A DNA stretch of 64,000 bases from CAVRTJ01 sp964507185 (GCA_964507185.1 CAZDOY010000012.1:15790-79789), one strand, 5' to 3'. Shown: positions 33,781-42,924, counted from the first letter of the stretch. The notes: a model not told the origin generated them from the letters alone. Made by a program: numbers and translations.

Positions 33781-34856
33781 TAGACGCCTCCTTGAGGCTC
33801 ACCGGAGGGGAGGGTTCCGAAGTACCGCCTCTGAAAGTAGAGCGACACGTTGACAAGGCCGATGAGGACCGGGACCTCCACCAGCGGGCCTATAACCGCG
33901 GCAAAGGCTTCGCCCGACCCGATTCCGAAGACGGCCACCGCCACCGCGATGGCCAGTTCAAAGTTGTTGCTGGCGGCGGTGAAGGAGATGGCGGCGGACT
34001 TCGAATAGTCGGCCCCGATCTTTCTCCCCATCCAGAAGCTGACGAGAAACATGAGAACGAAATAGAAGAGCAGGGGGACGGCGATCCGCACCACGTCCAG
34101 CGGGATTTGCACGATTGCGCCGCCCTTCAGGCTGAACATGACCACGATGGTGAAAAGCAGGGCGACGAGCGTGATGGGACTGATCTTCGGGATGAAACGC
34201 TCGTGGTACCAGGCCTTCCCCCTGGCCTTGACCAGAATCAGTCGGGTGAGAATGCCCGCCAGGAAAGGGATGCCGAGGTAAACGAAAACGCTCTCCGCGA
34301 TGTCTCGCATGCCTACCTTCACGACCAGGCCCTTCAGGCCGAAGAGCGGGGGGAGCACCGTGATGAAGACCCAGGCGTAGACGCTGTAGAAGAGGACCTG
34401 AAAGACGCTGTTCAGGGCCACCAGGCCGGCGGCGTATTCCGAGTCGCCCCTGGCGAGTTCGTTCCAGACGATGACCATGGCGATGCAGCGCGCCAGCCCT
34501 ATCAGGATGAGACCTACCATGTACTGGGGATAGCCGCGCAGAAAGACCACGGCCAGCACGAACATGAGGATGGGGCCTGCTACCCAGTTCTGCAACAGAG
34601 AGAGTCCCAGAACCTTCCAGTTCTTGAAAACGTCGCCCAGTTCCTCGTACTTCACCTTGGCCAGGGGCGGGTACATCATGAGAATGAGGCCCGCCGCGAT
34701 GGGCAGGTTCGTGGTGCCGACCTGAAACCGGTCGATAAAGGCCTGCACCCCCGGGACCATCGCTCCCAGTCCGACACCCGCCCCCATGGCCAGGAAGATC
34801 CAAAGGGTGAGATAGCGGTCGAGGGTCGAGAGCCTTCGAGAGATACCGGTCTTCAT
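33780..34856 (-). CDS. acr3: ACR3-type arsenite efflux permease
   Basis: A 358-residue, ten-helix inner-membrane arsenite exporter. The essential Cys is in GLARCIAMVIVWN, and the family block FTAASNNFELAIAVA is intact. The ATG overlaps the arsR stop by four bases (ATGA), so expression is coupled to the repressor gene. Central gene of the operon; works without an ATPase partner. Confidence 0.96.
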   Translation of the reverse strand: MKTGISRRLSTLDRYLTLWIFLAMGAGVGLGAMVPGVQAFIDRFQVGTTNLPIAAGLILMMYPPLAKVKYEELGDVFKNWKVLGLSLLQNWVAGPILMFVLAVVFLRGYPQYMVGLILIGLARCIAMVIVWNELARGDSEYAAGLVALNSVFQVLFYSVYAWVFITVLPPLFGLKGLVVKVGMRDIAESVFVYLGIPFLAGILTRLILVKARGKAWYHERFIPKISPITLVALLFTIVVMFSLKGGAIVQIPLDVVRIAVPLLFYFVLMFLVSFWMGRKIGADYSKSAAISFTAASNNFELAIAVAVAVFGIGSGEAFAAVIGPLVEVPVLIGLVNVSLYFQRRYFGTLPSGEPQGGV

Positions 34857-35239
34857 GGCGAAGACCTCCTTCCAGCGTGAGAAGGCGCCCGGCAGGAGGA
34901 CGCGTCAGGACCGCACCGGAGGCGGCCGAGGGCGTGCACTTCCTTCCTGGCCGCCGGATCGCGGCCCGCGCATTCGAGAACCAGCGACAGCACGGGCACC
35001 ACCAGGGGATCCCGCCGGTCGTCCGAAAGCTCGTAGTAGGCCCACTTGCCACGTTTCTCGTCCCGGATAAGACCTGCGGCCTTCAAAATGGACAGGTGCT
35101 TGCTGACCGTCGATTGGGAGAGACCGATCGTCTCGACAATCTCGCACACGCAGAGGGGCCCGGGCCCCAGGATGTTCAGGATCCTCAGGCGCGTGCCGTC
35201 CGAGGCCGCTTTCATGATCCGTTCGACTTTTTCCAGCAT
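34853..35239 (-). CDS. arsR: ArsR-family arsenite-responsive repressor 2
   Basis: A 128-residue repressor with the CVC site (GPLCVCEIVETIGLSQSTVSKHL) and wing LIRDEKRGKWAYYEL. The C-terminal 35 residues are longer than usual for the family, with one further Cys pair region (LRCGPDASSC). It is first in the arsR-ACR3-arsC-arsM operon and its promoter carries overlapping dyads immediately downstream of the -10, expected for an autoregulated repressor. Confidence 0.93.
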   Translation of the reverse strand: MLEKVERIMKAASDGTRLRILNILGPGPLCVCEIVETIGLSQSTVSKHLSILKAAGLIRDEKRGKWAYYELSDDRRDPLVVPVLSLVLECAGRDPAARKEVHALGRLRCGPDASSCRAPSHAGRRSSP

Positions 35240-35254
35240 CCCGTTCTCCGAATA

Positions 35255-35280
35255 ATATCGTTGTATGGCGATATAACGAT
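35255..35280. promoter_or_regulatory. ArsR operator candidate
   Basis: Two interlocked dyads: ATATCG (35255-35260) with CGATAT (35269-35274), and ATCGTT (35257-35262) with AACGAT (35275-35280). They lie at the expected transcription start, immediately downstream of the -10. Confidence 0.72.
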
Positions 35281-35283
35281 GTA

Positions 35284-35312
35284 ATAATACCGCGCTCGCG
35301 ACACCGTGTCAA
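35284..35312 (-). promoter_or_regulatory. Promoter of arsR-ACR3-arsC-arsM operon
   Basis: Minus strand TTGACA (35307-35312), exactly 17 bases, TATTAT (35284-35289): near-consensus sigma70 type. Confidence 0.85.
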
Positions 35313-35545
35313 GCCCCGTACCGGCAGTCAGTTCAAATGGAAATGCCCCGCACATCGGGGAGCGGCATGCATCGGTGTCTGGTCACACTGCAGATGGTCA
35401 CGGCGCCGGAACAAGGCGGGGAGCCTCTCCACCCTTTCAATGCAGAGCAGGAGCACGAAAGTTCCGGCCTCTTTTGATGTTATCCTTGAAAGACCGGGCA
35501 TGAGAAGGTGCTCGACCGCCTGATGCACAGGTGAAAGGTGATGCC

Positions 35546-36118
35546 ATGAAGATCTATACCAAGACGGGCGACGGGGGCGAAACGGGGCTCTTCGGGGGAG
35601 ACAGGGTCTCGAAGGGAGACGCCCGCGTGGAAGCCTACGGCTGCGTGGATGAATTGAATGCCCACGTGGGGTGGGCGCTCTCCCAGTTGCCCGACGCCCT
35701 TGAAGACGTTCGGAAAGCCCTTCGGACGATCCAGTCGGATCTGCTGACGGTCGGCGCTGATCTGGCCACGCCGCCCGGCGCGACCTCGGAAGTCAAGGAC
35801 AAGACGGTCGGTCTGGGGACGGAACCGGTGGGCCGTCTGGAGGTCTTGATCGACAGGCTCGACGGCGACCTTCCTCCCCTCAGGCATTTCATCCTTCCGG
35901 GCGGGGTTGCCGGCGCGGCGGCGCTCCAGGTTTGCCGGGCGGTCTGCAGGCGGGCGGAACGATCGGTCGTCCGGCTGGCGCACGCCCAGCCGGTCAACCA
36001 GGAAGTCATCGTCTATCTCAACAGGTTGTCGGACTGCCTCTTTGTGGTCTCGAGGTGGGTCAACGCGCGCGAGGGTGGAGAAGAACCTGCCTGGGAGCCC
36101 AGGGGCCGTGACAGGTAG
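35546..36118 (+). CDS. PduO-type cob(I)yrinic acid a,c-diamide adenosyltransferase
   Basis: A 190-residue ATP:corrinoid adenosyltransferase making adenosylcobalamin. The N-terminal ATP site MKIYTKTGDGGETGLFGGDRV is diagnostic, as are VEAYGCVDELNAHVG, FILPGG, CRAVCRRAERSVV and YLNRLSDCLFV. ATG 35546 has AAGGTG upstream. No cobalamin riboswitch is evident in the 230-base leader. The neighbouring gene encodes a NicO-like transporter, possibly for cobalt. Confidence 0.95.
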   Translation: MKIYTKTGDGGETGLFGGDRVSKGDARVEAYGCVDELNAHVGWALSQLPDALEDVRKALRTIQSDLLTVGADLATPPGATSEVKDKTVGLGTEPVGRLEVLIDRLDGDLPPLRHFILPGGVAGAAALQVCRAVCRRAERSVVRLAHAQPVNQEVIVYLNRLSDCLFVVSRWVNAREGGEEPAWEPRGRDR

Positions 36119-36166
36119 GCCGCCTTGCTTCCGGCCTGAAACCGTGGCCAACAAAGGATCCGTGAA

Positions 36167-37033
36167 ATGTCTCCAACGCTGGCACTGACCTATTCTTTTC
36201 TCTTCGGCCTGCTTCACGGCGTCCTGCCCGACGAGCATACCTGGCCCATCACCTTCAGCTATGCAATCGGCGGCGCCAGCGGCAAGGCGGGCATGAAAGC
36301 GGGGCTGTACTTCTCGGCGGCCTTCACCGTTCAACGCATGCTGATATCGGAGCTGGCGTACCTCGCCCTCGCGCCATTCCTCATGAAGCCCGTCGTCAAC
36401 GGGATCGTCTTCATCGCCGTGGGCGTGGTCATGACGGCCGCCGGAGCCGTGGTGGTCCGCCGGAACCGCTACCCCCATCTGCACGTTCTGGGACACCATC
36501 ACGAGGCTGGGAGGGGCCTGGAGTCAAGCGGCCACTTCCTGGGTCATCAACACGAGCCCGGCGACGTCGCGACGGGAGCTCCCCCTCTGCGGTGGACGCT
36601 GATCCATGGTTTCATCGCCGGCTTCGGCTTCGGGGGGTTCTCAATCTTCATCAACACCGTGGCAGCACCCGCGATGACGAGCCCCTTCATCGGTTTCCTG
36701 CCCGGCCTTCTCTTCGGAATAGGAACCATGATCACGCTGGCGGCCGTGGGTGCGCTATTCGGCGTCTCGCTCCGCTGGACGCACGCCCTGACGGAGGCGG
36801 AGATCAAGCGCATCGGTGCGCAGACGGGCGGAAGGACGCTCTTCTTCGGCGGGATCCTCTTCGCGGCGGCGGGCGTCTTCACGCTCATGGGACTCGACCG
36901 CTCCCTTCCCGTCGATACGGGCTACGCCTTGATCGGTCTCTTCATGATCGTGGTGGCGATTCCGGCCTTTGTCTACTCTCTCAAGGAAGTGCTGGCGGCG
37001 CGCAGGGGTGCCGGCGAACGCCTCCTGAAGTAG
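36167..37033 (+). CDS. NicO/UreH-like membrane transporter (Ni/Co candidate)
   Basis: A 288-residue inner-membrane protein with about seven helices. The first helix has LLHGVLPDEHTW, resembling the His-x4-Asp(-Glu)-His metal motif of nickel/cobalt permeases, and a cytoplasmic His-rich loop (YPHLHVLGHHHEAG, GHQHEPG) links the halves. The second half has LIHGFIAGFGFGG. This matches UreH/NicO-type proteins, but not closely enough to be sure of the metal. It lies 48 bases downstream of the cobalamin adenosyltransferase gene, which favours cobalt (inference). Confidence 0.65.
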   Translation: MSPTLALTYSFLFGLLHGVLPDEHTWPITFSYAIGGASGKAGMKAGLYFSAAFTVQRMLISELAYLALAPFLMKPVVNGIVFIAVGVVMTAAGAVVVRRNRYPHLHVLGHHHEAGRGLESSGHFLGHQHEPGDVATGAPPLRWTLIHGFIAGFGFGGFSIFINTVAAPAMTSPFIGFLPGLLFGIGTMITLAAVGALFGVSLRWTHALTEAEIKRIGAQTGGRTLFFGGILFAAAGVFTLMGLDRSLPVDTGYALIGLFMIVVAIPAFVYSLKEVLAARRGAGERLLK

Positions 37034-37145
37034 GGAAGCGGCCGATGCCGCGCTTGCTTTTGGCACCGCCGGGAACAAACCTTTAGCGGGAAGAGTTCCA
37101 GATAACCAACCGAGGCGGCCCCTGCCGTCCTCGAGGAGGCTTCGA

Positions 37146-38264
37146 ATGGGAAAGAACACAATTCCCCTCGGACGCATCCTGGGCATCCCTGTCGGTTTGG
37201 ATTACACGTGGTTCCTCGTTTTCGCCCTGATCACGTGGTCCCTCGCCGTGAGCTACTATCCCTCGGGATTCGGACACTGGCCCACGGCCCTCTACTGGCT
37301 GATGGGCGCGGTGACGGCCGTGATGCTCTTCGTCAGCGTTCTGCTGCACGAGCTCGGCCATTCGGTGGTGGCCTTGCGGTACAAGATCCCCGTCCGGAGC
37401 ATTACGCTCTTCATTTTCGGCGGCGTGGCCGAGATCGGGGCGGAACCGCCGAGCGCCATGGCGGAGTTCTGGATCGCCCTGGCAGGACCCGCGGTGAGCC
37501 TCTTGCTCGCCGTCTTCTTCGGCATCCTTGAATCCCTCTTTTCGTCCTTCGCGCCCCTGCTGGCGCTCTTTAAATACCTCGCCCTGCTCAATGCCATGCT
37601 CTTCGTGTTCAACCTCATCCCAGGCTTTCCTCTGGACGGGGGGCGCATCTTCCGCGCCGTGGTTTGGGGCATCACGCGCAACCTTCGCAAGGCGACGCTG
37701 GTGGCGGGCAACGTCGGACGCTTCATCGCCCTGCTCTTCATTCTGTTCGGCGTGTGGGAAGTGCTGACGGGCCATCTGATCAACGGCCTCTGGATCGCCT
37801 TCATAGGCTGGTTCCTCGAGAGCGCCGCCGCGTCGCAGGTCCGCCAGCAGGGGATTCAGGACGTCCTTGCGGGGCGAAAGGTATCCGAGGCCATGAATCG
37901 GAACTACGTGAGTGTGCCCGCCGGGCTGACCCTTCAGCAGCTCGTAGACCAGCACATCCTGGGGGGAGGACGCCGATGTTTCGTGGTGCAGCGGGGCGAC
38001 GATGTGGCGGGCCTCCTCACCCTCCACCACATCAAGGAGATCCCCCGGCCGGACTGGAAGACGACGCCGGCCGAACAAGTCATGACGCCGCTCTCCGACC
38101 TCAAACTCGTATCGCCCGACACCGAACTGTGGGCCGCCATCGAGGAAATGCAACGGGACGGGGTCAACCAGCTCCCCGTCATGGCGAACGGCCGCATGGA
38201 GGGCATGCTGGGCCGTGACGACGCCATCAGTTTTCTCCAGACCCTGCGCGAGCTGAACGCCTAG
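37146..38264 (+). CDS. Site-2 protease (M50 family) with tandem CBS domains
   Basis: A 372-residue intramembrane metalloprotease. Zinc motif HELGHS in the second helix and the second motif NLIPGFPLDGGRIFRAV (Asp ligand) in a later helix; about six helices in all. The C-terminal 140 residues are two CBS repeats (VSEAMNRNYVSVPAGLTLQQLV and PAEQVMTPLSDLKLVSPDTELW), which bind adenine nucleotides in other proteins. This is the SpoIVFB/Rip-like CBS-containing group. Substrate unknown. Confidence 0.92.
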   Translation: MGKNTIPLGRILGIPVGLDYTWFLVFALITWSLAVSYYPSGFGHWPTALYWLMGAVTAVMLFVSVLLHELGHSVVALRYKIPVRSITLFIFGGVAEIGAEPPSAMAEFWIALAGPAVSLLLAVFFGILESLFSSFAPLLALFKYLALLNAMLFVFNLIPGFPLDGGRIFRAVVWGITRNLRKATLVAGNVGRFIALLFILFGVWEVLTGHLINGLWIAFIGWFLESAAASQVRQQGIQDVLAGRKVSEAMNRNYVSVPAGLTLQQLVDQHILGGGRRCFVVQRGDDVAGLLTLHHIKEIPRPDWKTTPAEQVMTPLSDLKLVSPDTELWAAIEEMQRDGVNQLPVMANGRMEGMLGRDDAISFLQTLRELNA

Positions 38265-38420
38265 AAGAGCCTCGCGGGCCGTGTCGCCGTCGCCGCCTCG
38301 TGGCAGACCATCACCGATGGAAACCGGCCGGATGATGATCGCCGGTCGGATTCCCGAAAGGTGACGTCGCACGGGACACCCGTTGCCGCCCGGGGGCCGC
38401 ATGGGGCACAATGGGCTCTC

Positions 38421-39737
38421 ATGAAAGCGCGAGAGCGGTTCCTCCGGTTGTTTTTCCGGTCCCTCCTCAGAGTCTTTTTCAAGAGGATCAGTGTCATCGG
38501 CCCGGGGACCATCCCGGCGGACGGGCCTCTCATCCTTGCCGCCAACCACGTGAATTCGCTTCTGGATCCGCTCATCCTGCTGGTCGTGTCGCCCCGCCCC
38601 GTTCGCTTTCTCGCCAAGGCCCCGCTTTTCAGGCAGCCGGTCGTGGCCCCATTTCTGCGCCTCCTCAGGGTCCTGCCTGTGGAGCGGCGCCAGGATGAGG
38701 GCAGCGACATGGCGAGAAACGAGGCGCTTTTTCAGGCGTGCGGAGAGGGCCTGGTGCACGGTGAGGCTCTGGCCCTTTTTCCCGAGGGGATCAGCCACAA
38801 CGAACCCGCGCTTCAGCCGGTCAAGACGGGCGCCTCCCGCATACTGGGCCGGGCCCTGTCCATGGGTGCACGCCCCCCTTCTCTGGTCCCCGCCGGGCTC
38901 ATCTACTCGGCCAAGACGATCTTCCGCAGCGACGTCACGGTCAACGTGGGGCTTCCCGTTGACTACTCCGATATCGTCTGGGGTGCCGGGGACGATCGCG
39001 AGGCCGTGAAGACCCTCACGGTTCGCATCGAAGAGGGCCTGCGGTCCCTGACCCTCAACGCGGAGAAGTGGGATGACCTCCAGTTCGTCGGCCAGCTGAG
39101 AGGGATGGCCCTCGAGAGCCTGCGGATCTCTCCCGGCGAAGTGCCGGATGCCGAGGCCGAACGCCGGATGCTCGACAAATACTACATGGCGAGAGAGGAG
39201 AGGCCTGAGGAACTGAAGGTCCTCATCAGGCGTGCGAAGACCTATTCGAGGATGCTCGGTACTCTTCACCTGAGAGACGAAGACGTGGCGAGGGAGGTCC
39301 ACTTCCGCTCCGCCCTGGCATACACATGGAAACGCCTGGCCGCGATGATTCTGGGGTATCCGGCCGCCCTTTACGGGTGGGTCTTCAACATCGTGCCGTA
39401 TGCCCTGACCGGCCCGCTCGCGAAAATGGTGGCAAAGAAGGAGGACCTCGTCGCCCTTTACAAGCTCTGCATCGGCATGGGCCTGTTTCTTATCTTCTAC
39501 GCTGGAGGGACCGCCTTGTTATGGCACCTGATAGGGATCCCCGGGCTTGTCCTGATGGCGATCGCCGTGCCATCCGGATTTTTTGCTCTTGTCTATTTCG
39601 AGATGCGGGAAGAATTCCTGCGAACGGCGCGCGTGGTGTTGACACTAGGAACGAGGCGGAGGACCGTCCGACGCCTGCGCGCTATCCGTCACGATGTGAT
39701 GGCCGCACTGGAACCCTTCATCGATCTATACAAGTGA
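38421..39737 (+). CDS. PlsC-like glycerolipid acyltransferase
   Basis: A 438-residue membrane-bound acyltransferase. The N-terminal 230 residues carry the acyltransferase boxes NHVNSLLD (H-x4-D) and FPEGISHNEPALQPVKTGASRI; the C-terminal part has helices around residues 315-400 (LAAMILGYPAALYGWVFNIV, IGMGLFLIFYAGGTALLWHL). Similar proteins are annotated as 1-acyl-glycerol-3-phosphate or glycerol-3-phosphate acyltransferases. The start at 38421 is the best ATG but has no good ribosome site; a GTG at 38361 is an alternative. Confidence 0.85.
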   Translation: MKARERFLRLFFRSLLRVFFKRISVIGPGTIPADGPLILAANHVNSLLDPLILLVVSPRPVRFLAKAPLFRQPVVAPFLRLLRVLPVERRQDEGSDMARNEALFQACGEGLVHGEALALFPEGISHNEPALQPVKTGASRILGRALSMGARPPSLVPAGLIYSAKTIFRSDVTVNVGLPVDYSDIVWGAGDDREAVKTLTVRIEEGLRSLTLNAEKWDDLQFVGQLRGMALESLRISPGEVPDAEAERRMLDKYYMAREERPEELKVLIRRAKTYSRMLGTLHLRDEDVAREVHFRSALAYTWKRLAAMILGYPAALYGWVFNIVPYALTGPLAKMVAKKEDLVALYKLCIGMGLFLIFYAGGTALLWHLIGIPGLVLMAIAVPSGFFALVYFEMREEFLRTARVVLTLGTRRRTVRRLRAIRHDVMAALEPFIDLYK

Positions 39738-39886
39738 CCTCCGGCGCGGGACCGGTCGCCCTGTATACCGATGGTTTCCGGATGTTTCGGGCATTAGATT
39801 GGCGGAGAGAACAGCCGCTCGAACCGATCAGGAGACATCTCTTGCCGGAAGGGGCAGGCGCCGCGGATACGAGGGGAGGAGCCAGG

Positions 39887-41122
39887 ATGGACAACACCAT
39901 CAATCTCACGCAGGTCATCTTCGCCCTGTCGGACGCCCTTGATCTGGTGGGCGTGGACGTGGTCCAGCACGGCAAAAGGGTGGCTTACACGACCCGCGAA
40001 CTCGGGCTGGCCCTGGGGTGGCATCGCGAGCTCATGGGAGACCTCTTTCTGGCTTCGGTCCTGCACGACTGCGGTGTCTCGTCCACCGATGAACACAGGC
40101 AGCTGACGGAGCGATTCGATGCGGACAACCCGCAGGTTCACTGTGCCCGCGGCGCAGAGTTGCTCTCCGAATTCGAACCGTTTCACCGCATGGCGGACAT
40201 CGTCAGGGATCATCACACCGCGTGGAACGACCCTCCTGAAGGCCGTGTCCCCCGGGACGCCTTTCTTGCGAGCAACGCCATATTCATGGCGGACAGGGTG
40301 GACACGTTGTCGAAGGGGATGAGTCCGGAAGAGATGCTCATGAAGAGGAGAGGCATGATCGACGTTATCCGGCAGCACGAAGGGACCCTCTTCGCTCCGG
40401 TCCTCGTCAAGGCGTTCCGGCAGGTCGCCCGGCGTGAGGCATTCTGGCTGACCCTGGAGCCGCACCATCTGGAACGGTACCTCACCCAGATGATGAGGGA
40501 CTGCTGCATCGTGCCCATATCGCTCGAACAGTTGAGAAAGCTCGCCGACGTCTTTTCGAGGATCGTGGACGACAAGAGCGCATTCACCGAATCCCACTCC
40601 CGGGGTGTCGCACGCATGGCGAGGGTTCTGGGTGAATGGTCCGGACTGCCCGGAGAAACCTGCACGCTGCTGGAGATCGCGGGCCTTCTTCACGATATCG
40701 GCAAACTAAGAGTTCCGGACAGCATCCTGAGCAAGCCCGCCAGGCTCAACGATCCGGAAATGGCTTCAATGATGCGTCACCCCTTCGAGACGTACCAGAT
40801 CCTGAGCAAGATAGAGGGACTCGACGAGGTGGCGGAATGGGCGGCCTTTCACCACGAAAACCTGGCGGGCGAAGGCTATCCTTTCAGAAAACCCGCGGAC
40901 AAGGTTCCGCTGCCGGCCCGTATCGTCGCTGTGGCAGACGTTTTTCAGGCACTGGCGCAAACCCGTCCTTACAGGCGCCCCTTGGATCTCGCGAAGGTTC
41001 TCGATATCCTGAGCGATATGGTCCGGAGGGATCAACTCGACGCGGATGTCGTAGGGCTGGTGCAGGCCCACACCCAGGAGTGCTGGGAGGCGGCCACCGG
41101 CCGGCCCATGTTCCCTGCCTGA
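39887..41122 (+). CDS. Tandem HD-domain protein with C-terminal HD-GYP
   Basis: A 411-residue cytoplasmic protein with two HD-type phosphohydrolase domains. The first (residues about 15-185) has HGKRVAY, SVLHDCG (His60, Asp61) and DHHTAWNDPPEG, but lacks the GYP motif. The second (about 225-405) is complete: HSRGVARMA, LLHDIGK (His269, Asp270), HHENLAGEGYPF and ADVFQAL, so it should hydrolyse c-di-GMP or a related cyclic dinucleotide. ATG 39887 has GGGAGGAG upstream. It is followed 20 bases later by a GGDEF cyclase gene. Confidence 0.88.
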   Translation: MDNTINLTQVIFALSDALDLVGVDVVQHGKRVAYTTRELGLALGWHRELMGDLFLASVLHDCGVSSTDEHRQLTERFDADNPQVHCARGAELLSEFEPFHRMADIVRDHHTAWNDPPEGRVPRDAFLASNAIFMADRVDTLSKGMSPEEMLMKRRGMIDVIRQHEGTLFAPVLVKAFRQVARREAFWLTLEPHHLERYLTQMMRDCCIVPISLEQLRKLADVFSRIVDDKSAFTESHSRGVARMARVLGEWSGLPGETCTLLEIAGLLHDIGKLRVPDSILSKPARLNDPEMASMMRHPFETYQILSKIEGLDEVAEWAAFHHENLAGEGYPFRKPADKVPLPARIVAVADVFQALAQTRPYRRPLDLAKVLDILSDMVRRDQLDADVVGLVQAHTQECWEAATGRPMFPA

Positions 41123-41142
41123 GGGCAGGCCCCGGTTTTTCG

Positions 41143-42033
41143 ATGCATGGTGCCATGCGGGTGGTCATGAGAACGATAGCCGAAGGAATCCAGAACAGGT
41201 TGGGCAGACGCTCGAAGCCCTTGGCAGCCGTGCTCGCGATGGTGCTGCTCCCTGCGGTGTGGCTGCTGTATCGCCTTGCGCTCCCGGACGATCTTGGCCT
41301 GTTGTTCTTTGCATTCCCCGTTCTTCTCGCGGCCTCGTACGTCGGCGTGTGGATGGGCATCGCCATGGCCCTGGCCGCCGGAGCGGCCTGGGCCTTGCCC
41401 GGGCTTTTCGCTGGAAGGACTCTGGCAAAGCCGGAAGCAGTTGCTGCGAATGTTGTGGCGGGAACGGGCCTGCTCGTCCTGATCGCCTGTCTCGAAGCGG
41501 CCAGGAGGCGCGCCGTGGAGCGGCAGCGGACGCTCTCAAGGACGGATCCGCTGACGGGTGCCGAAAACAGCCGTTCGTTTCTGGAGAGAACGGAAAAGGA
41601 GATTCAAAGGATAGAACGCCACGACCGGCCGTTGAGTTTGGTCTACGTGGACGTGGATGATTTCAAGCGGGCGAACGACGTGTGCGGCCACAGCGTCGGT
41701 GACGGTCTTCTATGTGCGGTGGCGGGTGTTCTGCTGGCGGGAACAAGGACTACGGACGTCGTGGCCAGAATGGGAGGTGATGAGTTCGCCCTCCTCCTTC
41801 CCGAAACGGGTCAGGTGGAAGCACAGCGGGTGCTCGACCGCATCCGGAAAGATCTGGACTTCATCGTCCAGAAAGGCGGCTGGCCGATAGGATTCAGCAT
41901 GGGTTGCGTGACGTGTGCCGTGCCGCCCGATTCTGCGGAAGGCCTGCTTCATCATGCAGACCAGACCATGTACGCTGCAAAAAAGCAGGGGAAGAACCGG
42001 ACGGTGTTCGCCGTCCACCCTGAGAGTCCCTGA
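41143..42033 (+). CDS. Membrane-bound GGDEF diguanylate cyclase
   Basis: A 296-residue inner-membrane protein with about four helices (residues 25-125) and a C-terminal GGDEF domain. The active site MGGDEFALLL is intact, and an RTTD motif five residues before it is a product-binding I-site, so feedback inhibition by c-di-GMP is expected. DPLTGAENSRSF and DVDDFKRANDVCGHSVGD are also conserved. Start uncertain: ATG 41143, with ATG 41155 and 41167 in frame; none has a strong site. Pairs with the upstream HD-GYP gene. Confidence 0.9.
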   Translation: MHGAMRVVMRTIAEGIQNRLGRRSKPLAAVLAMVLLPAVWLLYRLALPDDLGLLFFAFPVLLAASYVGVWMGIAMALAAGAAWALPGLFAGRTLAKPEAVAANVVAGTGLLVLIACLEAARRRAVERQRTLSRTDPLTGAENSRSFLERTEKEIQRIERHDRPLSLVYVDVDDFKRANDVCGHSVGDGLLCAVAGVLLAGTRTTDVVARMGGDEFALLLPETGQVEAQRVLDRIRKDLDFIVQKGGWPIGFSMGCVTCAVPPDSAEGLLHHADQTMYAAKKQGKNRTVFAVHPESP

Positions 42034-42153
42034 AGGATACCCGAATAAGGAGACCGCACCCTTTGCCGATCTGGTCCAGCTTTTGTCTCTATGGAAAGGG
42101 GGCCTTCCAAAGTGTTAGGGAGGATGGCGCTCACGGCGCCGCCGTCAGCCGCT

Positions 42154-42324
42154 TCAGTTGAAGCCGCACTGTTTAGCGCGCTCGGCGGCGAAGTACTTCT
42201 GGTCCTTTTCGTAACAGCAAAACTTATATTTCTTCCCGCTCCCGCACCAGCAGCGCTCGTTCCGGCCGAGATTCTTGGGAGGGGTTTTTTTCTCGGGAAC
42301 CAGGCGTGACAGAAATTTCAACAA
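42154..42324 (-). CDS. SEC-C motif zinc-binding microprotein
   Basis: A 56-residue protein ending in a SEC-C zinc motif, ERCWCGSGKKYKFCC, as at the tail of SecA. Start is TTG at 42324 with AAAGGAGG six bases upstream; no earlier start has a ribosome site. Likely a zinc-binding adaptor; partner unknown. Confidence 0.82.
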   Translation of the reverse strand: MLKFLSRLVPEKKTPPKNLGRNERCWCGSGKKYKFCCYEKDQKYFAAERAKQCGFN

Positions 42325-42591
42325 GGTGTGCCTCCTTTCGACGCGGACGCATAATCTAGCACGAATGGGCCTCGAAAAAAAGGCCGGCATCAGGGGACAC
42401 TTTGAACACAAAGGCGGGAAATACTGTCCGTGCAATGACGGCCTACCGGGCGTTCGGTGTCGACGACGGTCCTGCATCCACGGTCTGGGAGCAACAGCCC
42501 CCCCGGTTTCTTAAGGTCCCCGCTCTATGGAAAGGTGGAGGGGCGTTCTTGCGGTTCCTTCGCCTCGATCACGTAATCCACGGTCACCGGG

Positions 42592-42924
42592 TCAACGGAC
42601 GCCGGGTGAGACGAAGAAAAGAATCAGAAGCTCGATGACGCTCAAAACCAGGATGCCCGCCGCGCGGCCCACGGGCTTTCGGGCCGCAAGTCCCTTGAGG
42701 AGCTTGTAGCCGAAATAGACCGTAATGAGCAGGGTCGTCGCCACGGCGATCGGGAGTCCGGCCGGATTTCCAGAAAACAGCAGGACCGAACCCATGATGA
42801 TGACGGCTCCTAGAATACCGCCGGAAAGCAGGGATGGTTTGCTTTTGGCCGCGACGTAGCCGATTATGCCTCCGAGGGCGATGAGTGCCCCGTAAACCAG
42901 CGTTGCAAGTGCTCTTAAATCCAT
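42592..42924 (-). CDS. TMEM14-family small membrane protein
   Basis: A 110-residue protein of four helices with the TMEM14 signature GGIIGYVAAKSKPSLLSGG near the N-terminus. The ATG at 42924 has GAGGAG nine bases upstream; the frame continues to 43053 without a ribosome site. Function of bacterial members is unclear. Confidence 0.8.
   Translation of the reverse strand: MDLRALATLVYGALIALGGIIGYVAAKSKPSLLSGGILGAVIIMGSVLLFSGNPAGLPIAVATTLLITVYFGYKLLKGLAARKPVGRAAGILVLSVIELLILFFVSPGVR

Noticed and set aside
35313..35545. Possible cobalamin riboswitch before the adenosyltransferase gene
   Set aside because: No B12-box-like or supporting stem sequence could be found.
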